Shown: positions 35,901 to 47,206, numbered from the stretch's first letter. The stretch: 64,000 nt of DNA from Edaphochlamys debaryana (GCA_016858145.1 JAEHOE010000040.1:310001-374000); one strand, 5' to 3'. Notes: generated by a model from the letters alone, not told the origin. Translations and numbers: made by a program.

Positions 35901-37584
35901 CGGCGGCATCTGTGCCGGGCGTGGCGGCGGCCGCTGCTGGCGCGGCGGCGGCGGCGGCGGCGTCTTCCTCTGGCTTGATCTCCGAGACGGAGGGGAGCAA
36001 GGGCTTGGCGGAGGAGGTGGCGGCGGCCATGGGCGCGGAGGAGCCAGCGGGCATAGACTTGGCGGGCGCGGGGCCGGGCCCGGGGGAAGGCGGCGGGGCG
36101 GTGGAGGAGGGCGCGTAGCTCTTGGCGTGGGCCGGGCCATCGCCGGGGGAGGCGGGGGTCACGGCCGCCGCCAGGCTGCCCAGAGTTGCCGCGACGGACT
36201 TGACGGCGGTCGAGGCGCCGGCGGTCGTGGCGGCGGCGGCGTTGGAGGCAGCCGTGGTGACGCTGCCCACGGCTCCCGACGCGGCCTTCCCAGCGGAGGC
36301 CCCGGCGTCGGATGCGGCGGCCGCTGCCGAGGAGGCCGCGTTGGAGGCCGCGGCGCCTGCGTCGGAGACTGCCTTGGCGGAGGATGCGGCGGCAGCAGCG
36401 GTGGTGTCGGTGAAGCCCTCTTGGGCGTCCGCCGCGGCGTCGGCTACCGCCTTGGCTGCGGATGCGGCCGGGGAGGAAGCGGCCGAGCCGAAGGAGGAGC
36501 CTCCGCCCGAGACGACGGCCGCTGGAGACTTGCCAAAGTCCGAGGCGGCGGCGGTGGCGGAGGAGGCGGCCGCGGTGGCGAAGGAAGCGGCCTTGGCTGC
36601 AGCGGCGGAGGCGTCGGACGTCGCCTTGGAGGCCGCCGATGCTGCCGCGGCGGTGGCGTCGGAGGCTGCCTGCGTCGCCGTCGCCGCAGCGTCGTTGGCG
36701 GCCGCAGCGGCCGACTTGCCGGCGTTGGATGCCGCGGCGGTGGCGTCGGAGGCGGTCGCAGACGCGGCTTTACCTGCGGCAGCGGCTGCGTCGGACGCTG
36801 CCGCAGTTGCCCCCGAGACGGCCTTCGACGCCGCCGAAGCCGCGTCCGAAGCCGCCTCCGACGCAGCTGCCGCCGCCGTGGACGCCGTGTTGGTTGCGGC
36901 CGTGGTGGCGTCGGCTGCCGCGCTGGAGGCGGCGGCCGTTGCGGACGTGGCAGCGTCGGACGCCGTTGCAGCGGCAGTCGAGGCAGCGTTGGAAGCAGCG
37001 GCGGCGGTTGCCGCTGCGGCGCTTGAGGCGGCCGTGGTCGCCGCCGCTGCCACTTCGGTCACGCCCTGCTTGAGGCTCTTGCTCTCTGGGAGCGTGGAAG
37101 CGGAAGGCGACGACCCCTGCGCCGCTGCTGGCACGAGGCTAGAGGCCGAGGGCAGCTTCACGCCGTTGCTGTCCGCCGAGGGCGAACGCCCGGCGGAAGC
37201 GGCCCTGTCTGGCGAGGCATCCGCTGCCGACACCCCCGAGGCTCGGCTATCTTGCTCTGGCATTACTGAAGCGCCCTTCAGCAAGGGCATCGCCTCGGCA
37301 GATGCCGACTCCTTGATGGCTGTAACTGCGGACGCCACCTCAGCGCCAGCAGTAGCGGCAGTTTGACGTGTACTTGATTGGACGTCGCTGGCGATTGAAG
37401 GCTGGGCTGCGCTCGCTCCCGGGTCCGCGATGGCTTGCAGGTTCCGGAGGTCCTCCTTCTCGCTTGTGCTTGCCTCTGGCGCCAGCTCTATGTGGGTCAT
37501 CGGATCCTTGAACAGAGCTGCAGGGGCCTCCCACGCTCCCTCAGCACTGGAGTTGAGGTTGTTCCGCGCCTGGCTCCCGGCCAT
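29951..37584 (-). CDS. SMP/C2 membrane tether with Ala-rich N-terminal expansion, 1432 aa
   Basis: Seventeen exons: 37584-35491, 35275-35186, 34984-34919, 34672-34552, 34422-34320, 34202-34114, 33934-33756, 33602-33534, 33348-33268, 33078-32971, 32739-32557, 32341-32114, 31812-31642, 31434-31251, 31001-30844, 30614-30441 and 30151-29951. They join to 1433 codons. Exon 1 encodes 698 residues: an acidic start, an Ala/Ser/Thr/Asp/Lys repeat region at about 170-480 (units such as AASDAAAAAGKAAS), a Pro/Ala stretch, then the helix (KVAAEATQKAGQGYVAAGKE) and hydrophobic hairpin shared with the paralogue. SMP spans about 728-914 (WFNQLILEVWPFIDK, PQRLVVPIL). C2 begins near 932 (ILRVQVVRAKDLNGLAANDM), with a second C2-like unit (GIVTVRLLKLRGL). 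The C-terminus carries two related DEKV-QPA helices. Exons 2-7 have exactly the same lengths as in the first copy, showing tandem duplication. The likely role is ER membrane contact and lipid transfer. Confidence 0.85.
36140..37080 (-). repeat. Degenerate Ala-rich repeat region inside exon 1 of the second SMP/C2 gene
   Basis: About 310 residues made almost only of Ala, Ser, Thr, Asp, Asn, Lys and Gly, built from imperfect units near 11 residues long. The tandem paralogue has only a short LEA-like helix at the matching place. The high GC and lack of stops also open a long antisense frame. Confidence 0.75.
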
Positions 37585-38009
37585 TCACAGTGCACCTCCC
37601 ACGCAACCCCAGCACCGACAGGTGTCTTCGCTGCGGACCTTCAGCTGGAGCCTACCGCCTGGCCATGCGCGACCAGGTGTCGAGGTGCCCACCAATTTGG
37701 AGGGGCTCGCGAGGGAGCGCTGACCCGCGTGCTATCGTGAGGGCGGGCTACCCGTTGCTGTAACAAACCTGATGCCGAGCGCCCAGGTGCATTAGGCAGC
37801 GGGTCAAAGACGTCCGCGCCGTACGACATATAACTGAGTTTTCCCAGTGCCACACGTTTCACCCTCTCTCGCGAGCTCGACGGGGGATTGACAGTTTTGC
37901 GTAGCGAGCAGCGGAAGGCGGGGGTGGGGCAGGGGTCGGGGGTCGGGGCCTCCGGGGGGAGTGGAGGGGCAACACGCCGGGTGGACGTCGCCAGGCAGAG
38001 GTACTTTGT

Positions 38010-38165
38010 CGCGGAGGTGCGGAACTAGGCTGAGGAGGGACAAGCGGAAACCCTGAGCTGAGCTGAGCCCTAAGCTGAGCTTCAGGACGTGGGAAACCGC
38101 GACCTGACACCGGGTGGGGGCGGGGCTGATGGAGTGATGAGGGCCGAGGGGAGTCGTAGCGCTCG
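38010..38165. repeat. Direct repeat, first copy
   Basis: It shares with 38882-39050 the order TGCGGAACTA, CTGAGCTGAG, AGCCCTAAGCTGAGCTT, GACCTGAC-CCGGGTGGGG and GAGTCGT. A shorter third piece with CGACCTGACGCCGGGTGGGG lies at about 39148-39180. Confidence 0.7.
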
Positions 38166-38199
38166 TGCTTGCATTGTACGTCTGCATTGATATGGTCGC

Positions 38200-38770
38200 A
38201 AAGAAGCCTGTCGCTTGCGCGTCGCTTGCATGCGAGGATGTCGGGGCGGGCTGGTGGGTGGGGGGATTCGGGGACGGTGGGGCTCTCAAGCTCGGGTGTG
38301 GGGGTGGGCTCCTCGCTCACGAGCTCGGGGGCTGCAGGTAATTACCGGCTGCGGCGTGCTGGCTCTGGCTGGCGCTGGCCTGGACCCTGGAGGCAGAGGG
38401 CCTGGGCAACTGCACCTCCGTCCCCCAGCGTCCCACGCTCCCGCCACCACGGCCCCACGTGTGCGGTATGCCAGCATTCTTCTTGATGCGGCGGTGGTGA
38501 GGGGCCGTAGGCGGAGCCGGCCACACCAGGGTGCTCGGCCCTTCTCCTGCCCTGCGCAGCTGCGCAGCAGGGGTTGTCCTGTCCTGGCGAGCGCTCGGAT
38601 TGCACTTTGCACAACGCCGTCAACTTCGGGGGCGTCACGTGGGGGGACGTGGAGGGGCAACACGTACGTGCGAGACACATACAAGAGATGGCAGGGCATG
38701 GGCGGCTTAACCGCGGATGGGGGCCCGGCGTCAGTTGGGCTGATTTCGAACCTTCTTAGTCGTAGCAAGT
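38200..38770. repeat. Dispersed repeat copy 1 (uninterrupted)
   Basis: It matches 57990-59030 in the same orientation once the hAT-type insertion at 58237-58688 is removed. Shared marks are CGGGCTGGTGGGTGGGGGGA, GTGGGCTCCTCGCT-ACGAGC, GAGCGCTCGGATTGCACTT and ATGGCAGGGCATG. At about 38421-38428 it shows the empty site of that insertion. Confidence 0.75.
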
Positions 38771-38881
38771 CTTGTCCGCGTATTAGCTAGACCACCACCG
38801 CATATATACTCTACCTTCTCTACTGCTCTACCTCATGGTGCTGCTCGCTTTCTCGCCCTTCACAGCCGGCGCAGCATGTAC

Positions 38882-39050
38882 CTCGCGTGTGCGGAACTAT
38901 GTTGGCTGTGGAGGCTGGAGGGGCAAGCGAGGAAACCTGAGCTGAGATGAGCCCTAAGCTGAGCTTGGGCACGTGGGAATCTACGGACTACGACCTGACG
39001 CCGGGTGGGGGCGGGGCTGAGGGCCAAAGAGAGTCGTGCCGACGTGCTTG
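38882..39050. repeat. Direct repeat, second copy
   Basis: Diverged copy of 38010-38165 in the same orientation, about 0.87 kb downstream. It is followed by GGGCAAGCGGGCA-type short repeats at about 39079-39110 and 39288-39310. Confidence 0.7.
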
Positions 39051-41157
39051 TTGTGGACGTGGGGCGGGATGGACACTGGCAAGCGGGCAGGGGCAGGGGC
39101 AAGCGGGCAATCCTGGACCTGGCGTGGAGTGACCTTGAAGGAGCTCGCGACCTGACGCCGGGTGGGGCGGGGTGGGGTGGGGTGGGGCGGTTGTGCCCTC
39201 GTGGCATCTGGGGGAGTGGACGGGCGACACACCGTCTGCGGACGTCGACTGCGGTGAGGTGTGGTGCTCTATTGCTCTTGCCGAGGACGGGCAAGCGGGC
39301 AACCCTGGGCAACGCACGCGTCGCACGGGAGCACGGGACTATGGCATGAGTCCTCCGTCAGGGTGGTCGGGGTGACTACTCTGTGTGGCTCCCATGGCCA
39401 GAAGGTTGGTGAATCGGCAATAGTATGAGATCGTAGGAATTTAAAGCGAGGGACAGATACAGTTACGTTCGCGATGACCCAACCCTCACGCTCCGTTAGG
39501 GCCAGAGCTGAGAAGCAGAGTGCGGACTGAACCAAGGGGCAGAACGGAGGGGCCGCCGGAAGCCCTGGCGAGCGACGCGGGCGCTCCGTTTGCGGCCTGC
39601 CTCGCATGCTGCATTCGGCGTGTCGCCTACCTCCACATTGCGCCTCGTGTTGCAGTGCGACGGGGTCAATGCAACGTGCAACTAGCCGGGTCCGGCCCAC
39701 CAGCCGGATGCGACAGGGTATAGAAGCAACGAGCAGAGTTGTCCCGCCCAGGAGTACCCCAGCACGTAGAGCGCATGTTACCTTCGATTACCTTTGGGGC
39801 CGTGCACAACGGGCGGTTACCGGCCATGACGCTCAGCTCTCCGGCGGCTCGCAAGGTATCCCGACCCGAGCAAATCACACGGAAGAACCGCGGCAGCAGG
39901 GCGAAAGAGGCGTCAGGAACTTCGTCGAAGGCGCATGCCCGCATGGTGAAGCAAGCAGCGGAGCCACTAGCACACCCCAGAGCCGCCGGAGGAGCATGGA
40001 AGACCTAAGTAAGGGAGTGCGACGGGGTGCACGCCGTAACGCTCGTGCCAAGCGGCCTCCCTCCCCCCCCAACTCCCTGCGCCGCCGCGACCCACCGACG
40101 ACCCACCGGACATGCAAAGTCCCGCTCCCAAAAAAGGGGGGCAAGCCCCGACTGCTGCGCAGCTCTTTCCCTTTTCCTTTGCCTGTTCGGTTGGCCTGGT
40201 ATCTGGTGCCTGGGCTGTTGCATGCCTGACGGTGGCTGAACTTCGATCTTGCTACACGGGCCCCTGTTGTCAGGGTTCCCCGCGCCTCTGCACCCCCTTG
40301 CATCGTGTGCTGAATGTAAAAAAAAGGGGTTTCTGGCTCTGGAAGATACCAGCAGCTCGTTCAAATAATAGTGCAGGCACGCTCGGCTCCAGACCCCAAC
40401 TCACTCCCCGGCCGTGGTGTAGCATAAGGGGGGCGGGCTGGCGGGCTGGGGGGTTCGTCGGGCTCCTGGGCAACTACTCCTCCAAACGACAAGCCACAAG
40501 TGTTGCTCGGTCTAATGCGTGCCGTGGTGCGTCGTCCAGCCCGGGCGCACTTCGGGACTTGCCATAGCGCCGCGGGTGTCCAAAGCCCAACTTGCCTCTA
40601 AAGCCACATATGGCCTTCCAGCAACCTTTATATGCAGTTGCGGGCGCGGGGCGCGATGTTTTGTGCAAACCGTCGCGACATGCACTTGCACGTCGCGTGA
40701 GGGGGGCCTCCCAGAGGCCCGGAGGAGGCATCTAAGCCTCATCAAGGCAGTATAAAGTCCATGGGAGGATCGGCTGGGGCTGTGCAGCCCTGTCGAGGAG
40801 GGCGAAGGTCGGCATGCTCACATTTCGCGGTCCCACCGACCTTCGCCAATACACGTCGGCAGTGCTCTAAGTGCATCTGTGTAGCTTATACTCTCGCCAT
40901 TTAGGCTGGGCGGTCACAGCTGCTGTGTTTTGAGCGTCAGTTGGCGACACGTACCCATCCACGCCCCCGCCAGCGAAATCGACCCCACCCAGTTCTCCGT
41001 GCTAGCGAGCGACACTGGAGCCCAAAAGCGGTACCGGGCATCCTTACGCTATGTGAAGGCCATGCGATCCAGTCTACACTAGCAGGGGGTGCTAGGGTGA
41101 GGGTCTGGACCCCAAACCATGCCCCCGGACCCCCTGTACGGCACGGGTCGTACAGCC

Positions 41158-41260
41158 CACCAATATACTCGGATAAGGGTTCTGACTCTCCAACCCCTCA
41201 AAAGACTGAGGGGGTTTGAGGGGGTGGGCAAGTCAGAACCCTTATCCGAGTATATTGGTG
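41158..41260. repeat. 103-bp near-complete hairpin (30-bp perfect inverted repeat)
   Basis: Bases 41158-41187 (starting CACCAATATACTCGG) are the exact reverse complement of 41231-41260. The loop carries an inner stem, CCAACCCCTCAAA against TTTGAGGGGGTGG, with one mismatch. The hairpin sits just upstream of ORF1 of the LINE. Confidence 0.95.
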
Positions 41261-41406
41261 AGTTCTACAGCGGTTGGCGTTTTGGACACCCGGCCCTCCG
41301 TGGGCGCGCCCGGGCTGGCGTCGTCCCTGCGAGGCGGGTTCCACTCTCTCCAAGCAGCAACCAACCCTGCAAACCCCCAGCTGTCAATGCTAGCGAGTAC
41401 CTGAAC

Positions 41407-43469
41407 ATGTCATACCGGTTCGACCCGGGCCACACGGCCCCTAGCAGCACCTATGGCTTCAGGACAGCAGGCTTCGGTCACGGCGGAGCAAGCCACGGCG
41501 TCAATTACGGTGGTGGTAGCTCGCCCTCCGTCGCTGACCTCGTGGCTAAGCTAGACCAGTTTACTGCAACTATCGGCAACCAACTGAGGGAGCTGGCGGC
41601 CCGGGCGAGCGATAACAGCAAGCTGTTTGACCTCATGGTCGACGATTCATCGGTGCGCTGGGGCTGCCTGATCGCCCGCGTCAGCGAGGAGGCAGCCAAT
41701 CCCTCAGCAATCGTTGACGGCATCATCACAGAGCTCCAGGGTGAGCTCCGCAAGCTGGGTGCGGTCGGGAACCTCGCCATCGCGGCTATGCCGATGCACG
41801 GGGGAACCGCCTACAAGCTCAGCTTCAGCCCAGGGCTACACAGCGGCGTCACCCGCGCATGGTCAGCGATCCGCGCGCGGTGGGAGCGACGGGCCGAGCT
41901 GCGGGACTACCTGAGCCCGCTCGGGGTCTCCGTCAAGGACCCTCAGCGGGCCCTGCAGACCCAAGCGCGGGCTGCCGGCTACCAGACTGCCTGGCATGGT
42001 CCACACCTCGTGGTCAAGCCACCAGGAACCATTGGCTACGAGCGCTACAGACCGGACAACCACAGGAGCGCAACCGCCACAATGGCGGAGCGGGCCGCCA
42101 CGGGGCTGGACCGGCTCTTCACGCGCGCGGCACCCGCACCGGAGCCCCGGCAGCGACAGCCACGGGCAGAGCAGCACAGCGCGCCGCCGCCGCCACCACC
42201 CCCGCGCGCCCCGGCACCGCCCCCTGCTGGCTACGGCCCTACGGCCCGCCGCCAGGGCCCCCTCCCCAGTACGGGTACCCGCCCCCGCCCACCAACCCGC
42301 CGCCGTGGGCCTACCAGGGGCCATCCCGGCCGCAGCCCCGCTATGGAGCATCAGCATGGGGACAGCAGAGCAACCACCGCTGCCACACAAACCCAGGGGC
42401 AGGCCCCGGAGGCCCCGCCCATGGCCCCAGCCGGGACCCGCGGCCCCGCCCAGCAGCAGCTGCGCCGGCAGCCAACTCTGCCCCCGCCCCTGCGCCCGCC
42501 CCCACTCCCTCGCCTGCGCCCGCAACCGCACCTGCTGGCCCTGGCCCCGACGGGACGGCGCCCGCCCAGCCAACGGTTCCCGGAGCGAGCCAGCCGGCCC
42601 CTGCCTCAGCCCGCGTGGACACCGCCCAGCCCCCCGAGGGTGACGCCCCCACACGTGAGAACCCCAGTGGCAGGAGTGGGCGAGGCAAGAACACCGCCAG
42701 GCGCCAAAACGCGTCCATCCGTGCCCAGCTGCGTGACGCCCAGGAAACGGTAACTGCCCTCGAAGCCCGGATGGCCGCCCAGGTGGCCCTCGCGGCCCAG
42801 GCGGCCCAGGCCGCCCAAACCGCCCAAGCCGCCCTGGCGGCCCACATGGCGGCCCAGGCGCAGCCGCCCGCCCACGCACCGCTGCCGCCCCAGCAACCGG
42901 CGCCAGCGCCGCAGCCGCCCCAGCCCCCGGCCCCGCAGCCCCAGGCGTCGACGCCGCCGGCTCCCCAGAGCCAGGCCCCGCCGCTGCCCCGGGCCCCAGC
43001 CCCGGCCGTAACACAGGCGCCGCCGCAGCCCCAGGCTCCCAGCGCCACCGCATCGGTCGCTGGCGGGTGTTCTCCTGTCCTGACCCGCCCGCCCGCCGAG
43101 GCAGCGCAGACTCCCCCGGCGCGTGGGCCCGCTGACCGCTCGTGGGCTGAGGTCGCTGGCAGCCCACCGACGGAGCATGGCTGGCACCTGGTGACCAAGA
43201 AGGGCCGCTCGCCCAGCCACGCACAGCCCACCCGCGTGTCACCCGGTAACCGCGGCACCCCGCTCAAGAGCCGCCGGGTCAGCGGTGAGGCACCCAACGG
43301 CGCTAGCGGTAGCGGGCGCACGGGATACCTTCCCGCCGCCAGCGCGTCAGGCAGCCCGCCTCAGCCCACGGCCGACCAGCACGCACCAGCGCTGCCCGCC
43401 CCAGCAGCCCTAGCAACTGGGGCGCCGCCAGCGGCTGCCGCCGGGCAGCAGCAGCAGACCACCGCCTAG
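41407..43469 (+). pseudogene. LINE ORF1-like protein with a frameshift
   Basis: From the ATG at 41407 the frame encodes MSYRFDPGHTAPSSTYGF and a folded-looking domain (about 200 residues, with SVADLVAKLDQFTATIGNQL and SSVRWGCLIARVS). It then enters a Pro/Gln/Ala-rich tail. Around 42230-42245 the sensible reading moves to another frame: GYGP is followed by YGPPPGPPPQYGYPPPP only if one base is restored. The downstream frame runs to TAG at 43467-43469. It contains a short coiled coil (IRAQLRDAQETVTALEARMA, then AQAAQ repeats) and a conserved-looking SWAEVAG patch. The role is probably RNA binding and RNP formation, by analogy with other LINEs. No zinc knuckle was seen. Confidence 0.65.
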
Positions 43470-46400
43470 GACCCGCCGCCTTGCCCACCCCGGCTCCGGG
43501 TCCTCGTGTGGAACATCCGCGGCCTCCGCTGGGCGGGCGGGGGCCGGGCCCGCCCGCCTAAGCTGGACCCCAGCGCACCGCCCTGGCCCTTGGTGGATGC
43601 GCACGACGTGGTGGTGTGCACGGAAACGCACCTGGCCGCGGGTGTTGCCGATGACGCGGTAGGAATGCCGGGGTACACCGTGTTTCGCTCGGATCGATGT
43701 TCTGTTACTAGCGTGGCAGGGCATGGTGGGGTAGCCGTTTTCGTAAAGTCCGAGTTAGCCCCCGCATTTGAGCTGGTGCGGCGGGATACTAGTCTGGCAG
43801 GGCTTGAAGTGGTGTGGCTGCGGGTGAGGGCAGCAGCGCTTGCGAACGAGGGCCGCGGGCTGCTCATTGGCGCCTGCTACGCAGCACCAGAGGACTCTCG
43901 GGCGTACCAGGACGGTGGCGGCTCGGCCGAAGCACGTGAGGCTACAGCCGCCGCCGTCACCAACCGCCTCCAGGGCACGGCGGCAGAGCTGCAACGCGGC
44001 GATGACCTGCTGCTGGTGGGAGACTTCAACGCCCGCCTGGCAAGCAGTGCATCCGTTGCAGACGTACCGGACCTGGCGCTGCTAGCAGCGGCACGCGAGC
44101 AGCTCGGAGCCGCAGCGGGGCCAGACCCCGCCGCCTACACCGGGGTACCGAGTGAGCGGGCGAGCCTTGACAGCACCACCAACGCGACGGGGCGAGCGCT
44201 GGGGGAGCTGTGCCGCTCACACGGCCTCGTGGTCCTGAACGGCCGCGCCCCAGGCGACACCGCCGGGGCGTTCACCTGCCCCCGGGGCGACGGCGGAGGC
44301 AGCCTCATCGACCTCTGCCTTGTGTCGCCTCGGCTGTACAGCCGGGTGGACAGGCTTGAGGTGGGCGGCGACTACCAAAGGCCTGCAGCGAGCTCACGCA
44401 GCCAGCGGCGGGTGGCAGCCAGCGGCGGCAGCACCCAGCGCTACAGCGACCACCGCCCCGTGTCCCTCACTCTGCAGCTGCGCGTCTCGGCCCCAGCACA
44501 AACCCCTCCCTCCGGCGGCGCTACCGGGAAGCCCCCCCGCTTCAAGGTCTCTGACTGGCGCCGCTACTCCGCCGCCTTCGCCGCCGATGATGCGCCCACC
44601 CTAACAGAGCTGGGCGCAGTGACAGCGGCGCTGGCTAGCGGAGCGATTGGCAGCACCGCGGCCGTGGAGGGGATCAGCAAGGTCGTAGCCCGGGAGCTCG
44701 CCAGCGCCTTCGGGCGCCCCGCCGGACTGAGAGCAGAGCATGCGCCGTGGTGGGATGAGGCATGCGCCACAGCCCACGCAGCCCTCGTGCAGCGGGCCGA
44801 GGAGCGCAGCCTAGGGCAAGGCTCGGACGCGTCCTTCAGAGCGGCCCGTGCGGCATGGGACCGCGCCCGGCGCCAGGCGAAGGCCAAGCACGATGCAGAC
44901 ACGTACCGAGCGTTTGTGTCCACGTGCCGAGCCGACCCCACTGCCCTATGGAATGCGCTTAACAAGGGGCAGCGCAAGGGCTGTGGGCTCCCCAGCGCCG
45001 CGGCCGCCCGCGAGCACTTCAAGCAGCAGCACGGGGAGGCGGACCCCACCCTCGCAGCCCCGGGGCCGGCCGATAGCATGCTGAGCTTCATAGCAGGCGC
45101 CGAGCAGCCAAACGCGGCAGGGCCAGGGGGGTCAGTGGTGCGAGAGCTAGACGTGTGGAGGGCATGCCATGTCGTGATGCGGAGGCGGGAGGACCTAGCA
45201 GAGCTCTTAAACTCCCCGATTGCATTGACAGAGGTGGTAGCGGCAATCAATGGGCTCCCCAACGGCAAGTCACCAGGCTGTGAGCGGGCCCCCGCCGAGT
45301 GCTATAGGTATGCTCGACGGCTGAAGCAGGGGGCCGGGGATGATAGGCCGGAGATCAATAAGATGGCTCCTTACTTGCTGACCCTTATGGAGCACAATAG
45401 GATTACGGGGGATTTCCCGGAGCAACGGCCCTTGATAGTTGTTCAAATAGATTTTGAAAAAGCCTTTGATAAGGTGGAGCGGGCAGTGTTGTGGAAAAGG
45501 TTAGAGGAGCGGGGAATCTCTGGGTCCATGCTAGCCGCCCTGCAGCGGTTGTACGACGATGTGCGGTTGGTCGTACGGGTGAACGGAGAAACCGCTGAGC
45601 CGTTTCAGTTGAAGGTGGGCGTGAAACAAGGCTGCCCACTCAGTACAGAGCTGTTTGGACTGTTCATAGAGACATTGGCAGACTATATAGACCAGGCGGA
45701 TCAGGGGTGGGGGGCTGCACAGACCGAAATTGAGGGAGCGCCATCGCTAGAGGCGATATTAGTCAAGCTCCTGCTCTATGCTGATGACGCTAGTCTGCTA
45801 GCCACCAGCCCAGAGAGGATGCAGCATTTATTGCAGATGCTAGAGGCATTTTGTGGGGCGTTTGGGATGCGAGTGACTATACCTAAATCGGAGATTATGG
45901 TCTTTGCGGCAACTGATGAGGCCGCAGCCCCGGTGGTGGAAGCATGTAGATCACTTAAGCTAAACGGGGATCCTATCCCCTTGGTGGCTCAGGCTAGGTA
46001 CCTTGGGCTTGTGTACGGACCCGGCAGGCCTTTTGACAGCTGCCGAGAGCAGCTGCTGGCGTCGGGGCGGGCCGCCATGTGCTCCTTTTCGGCCAAGCTT
46101 GACCGCAACAAACTGTGGGCCCCAGACCTGAGGGTGCGAAGCTTCAACGTGCAAGTGCAATCCATCCTCTCATACGGAGCTGAGGTGTGGGGCCCAGATG
46201 TTCTCATGGATGCGGTGAAGGGGAGTAGGCGGAGAGATAGCAGGAACCTAGCTTCTGGGCTTTTTGAGGCTTGTCTCCGGGACCCAGCGGTGCGACTGCA
46301 GATAACCTATCTAAGGCACACCGTGGGGGCGATGCGGCCTGCCCATAGACTACTGTTTGCAGAGATGGGGGCTCTCCCCCTACATGAGCATTGGGCCTCA

Positions 46401-47123
46401 CTTGTCGTGGGTTTCTGGAATCGCTGTGCAAAAAGGCCAGGGTCACTAGTTCACGAAGCCCTAATAGAGGAAGTTAAGGTGGGCTTGGAGAACCCGCGAT
46501 GGGGTGGCTGGGGTGCTAAAGTGCTCGCCTTTCTTGCCTTTCTGGGGGTAGACATGTGGGAGGGTGGACCGGATGCCTTGGCGGGCTTTCGTGAGCGGTC
46601 AGAGTGGGCTGCCGCCCGGCCTCTGAGTGTGAGTGCTGTCATGGAGGCCGTCCGGGAGAAATTGTCTGCGGGCTGGAGTCACGAACGGCTGGATCCTCAG
46701 CCACGTGACTGTGTGTCTGACCAGAAGCAACCGGGGGTCAAAATGTCGCGGTACAAGCACTGGATGGGGCTGACGGCGTGGGGCTCGACACCACCCTCGC
46801 TACCCGCTCATGCTAGAGCTTTTATTCCCGTAAAGGATCATCAGTTGCTCATGCGCTTCAGAATGGGCTGCTGGCCTCTGCGTGTCAATGCTGATACGTC
46901 TATGCCTAGGGCTGAGCGGGTGTGCCAAAAGTGTACAAGGGGTGCAGTCGAAGATGAGCGACACGCACTGTTAGAGTGCCCAGCGTACACGGCTGCACGG
47001 GTGCCACTGCAGTGCGGGCCTAATAGTGATATGGGTGCCACCATGACTCGGTCGGATGCCAGGCAGCTGGCCCGTGTCTTGCGTGAGATCTGGGAGAGGC
47101 GCTTTGGAGCCCACTCAACCTAG
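43470..47123 (+). pseudogene. LINE ORF2: APE endonuclease and reverse transcriptase, RT fingers deleted
   Basis: The frame continues directly from the TAG of ORF1 without an ATG at its head; the first domain residues are VLVWNIRG. Endonuclease motifs are intact: VWNIRG, CTETHL, GDFNARL and YSDHRPVSL. RT motifs present are VVQIDFEKAFDKV (motif A), GVKQGCPLSTELFGLFIE (motif B), LLLYADD (motif C) and RYLGLVYG. A C-terminal finger reads CQKCTRG, then H and C (ERHALLEC). Between ITGDFPEQ and RPLIVVQIDF (about 45420-45430) the usual fingers blocks are absent, yet the frame is kept. This suggests an internal in-frame deletion of perhaps 70-100 residues. The enzyme should be inactive. Base use becomes clearly more AT-rich after about 45.15 kb. 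Confidence 0.8.
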
Positions 47124-47206
47124 CTTTACTCGTTTTTGCTTCACTGGACACACGTCCCTTTGGCCTACGGCCCGTATGGGAGTTCACGGCTGATGCCCTT
47201 GTCCGT

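Larger units (their letters stand above)
37585..41100. other. Repeat-rich, gene-poor region
   Basis: It starts with the 5' flank of the second SMP/C2 gene. It then has direct repeats at 38010-38165 and 38882-39050, a dispersed repeat at 38200-38770, and unassigned sequence to about 41.1 kb. Short open frames (up to 207 codons at 39606-40229) are Arg/Pro-rich with no domain and no matching splice sites. I saw no gene. Confidence 0.5.

Noticed and set aside
36122..37366. 414-codon plus-strand open frame, Ala/Glu-rich
   Set aside because: It is the antisense of the Ala-rich exon of the second SMP/C2 gene; GC-rich codons leave no stops on the opposite strand.
39606..40229. 207-codon Arg/Pro-rich frame upstream of the LINE
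   Set aside because: No domain, biased composition, and frames of similar length on the other strand.
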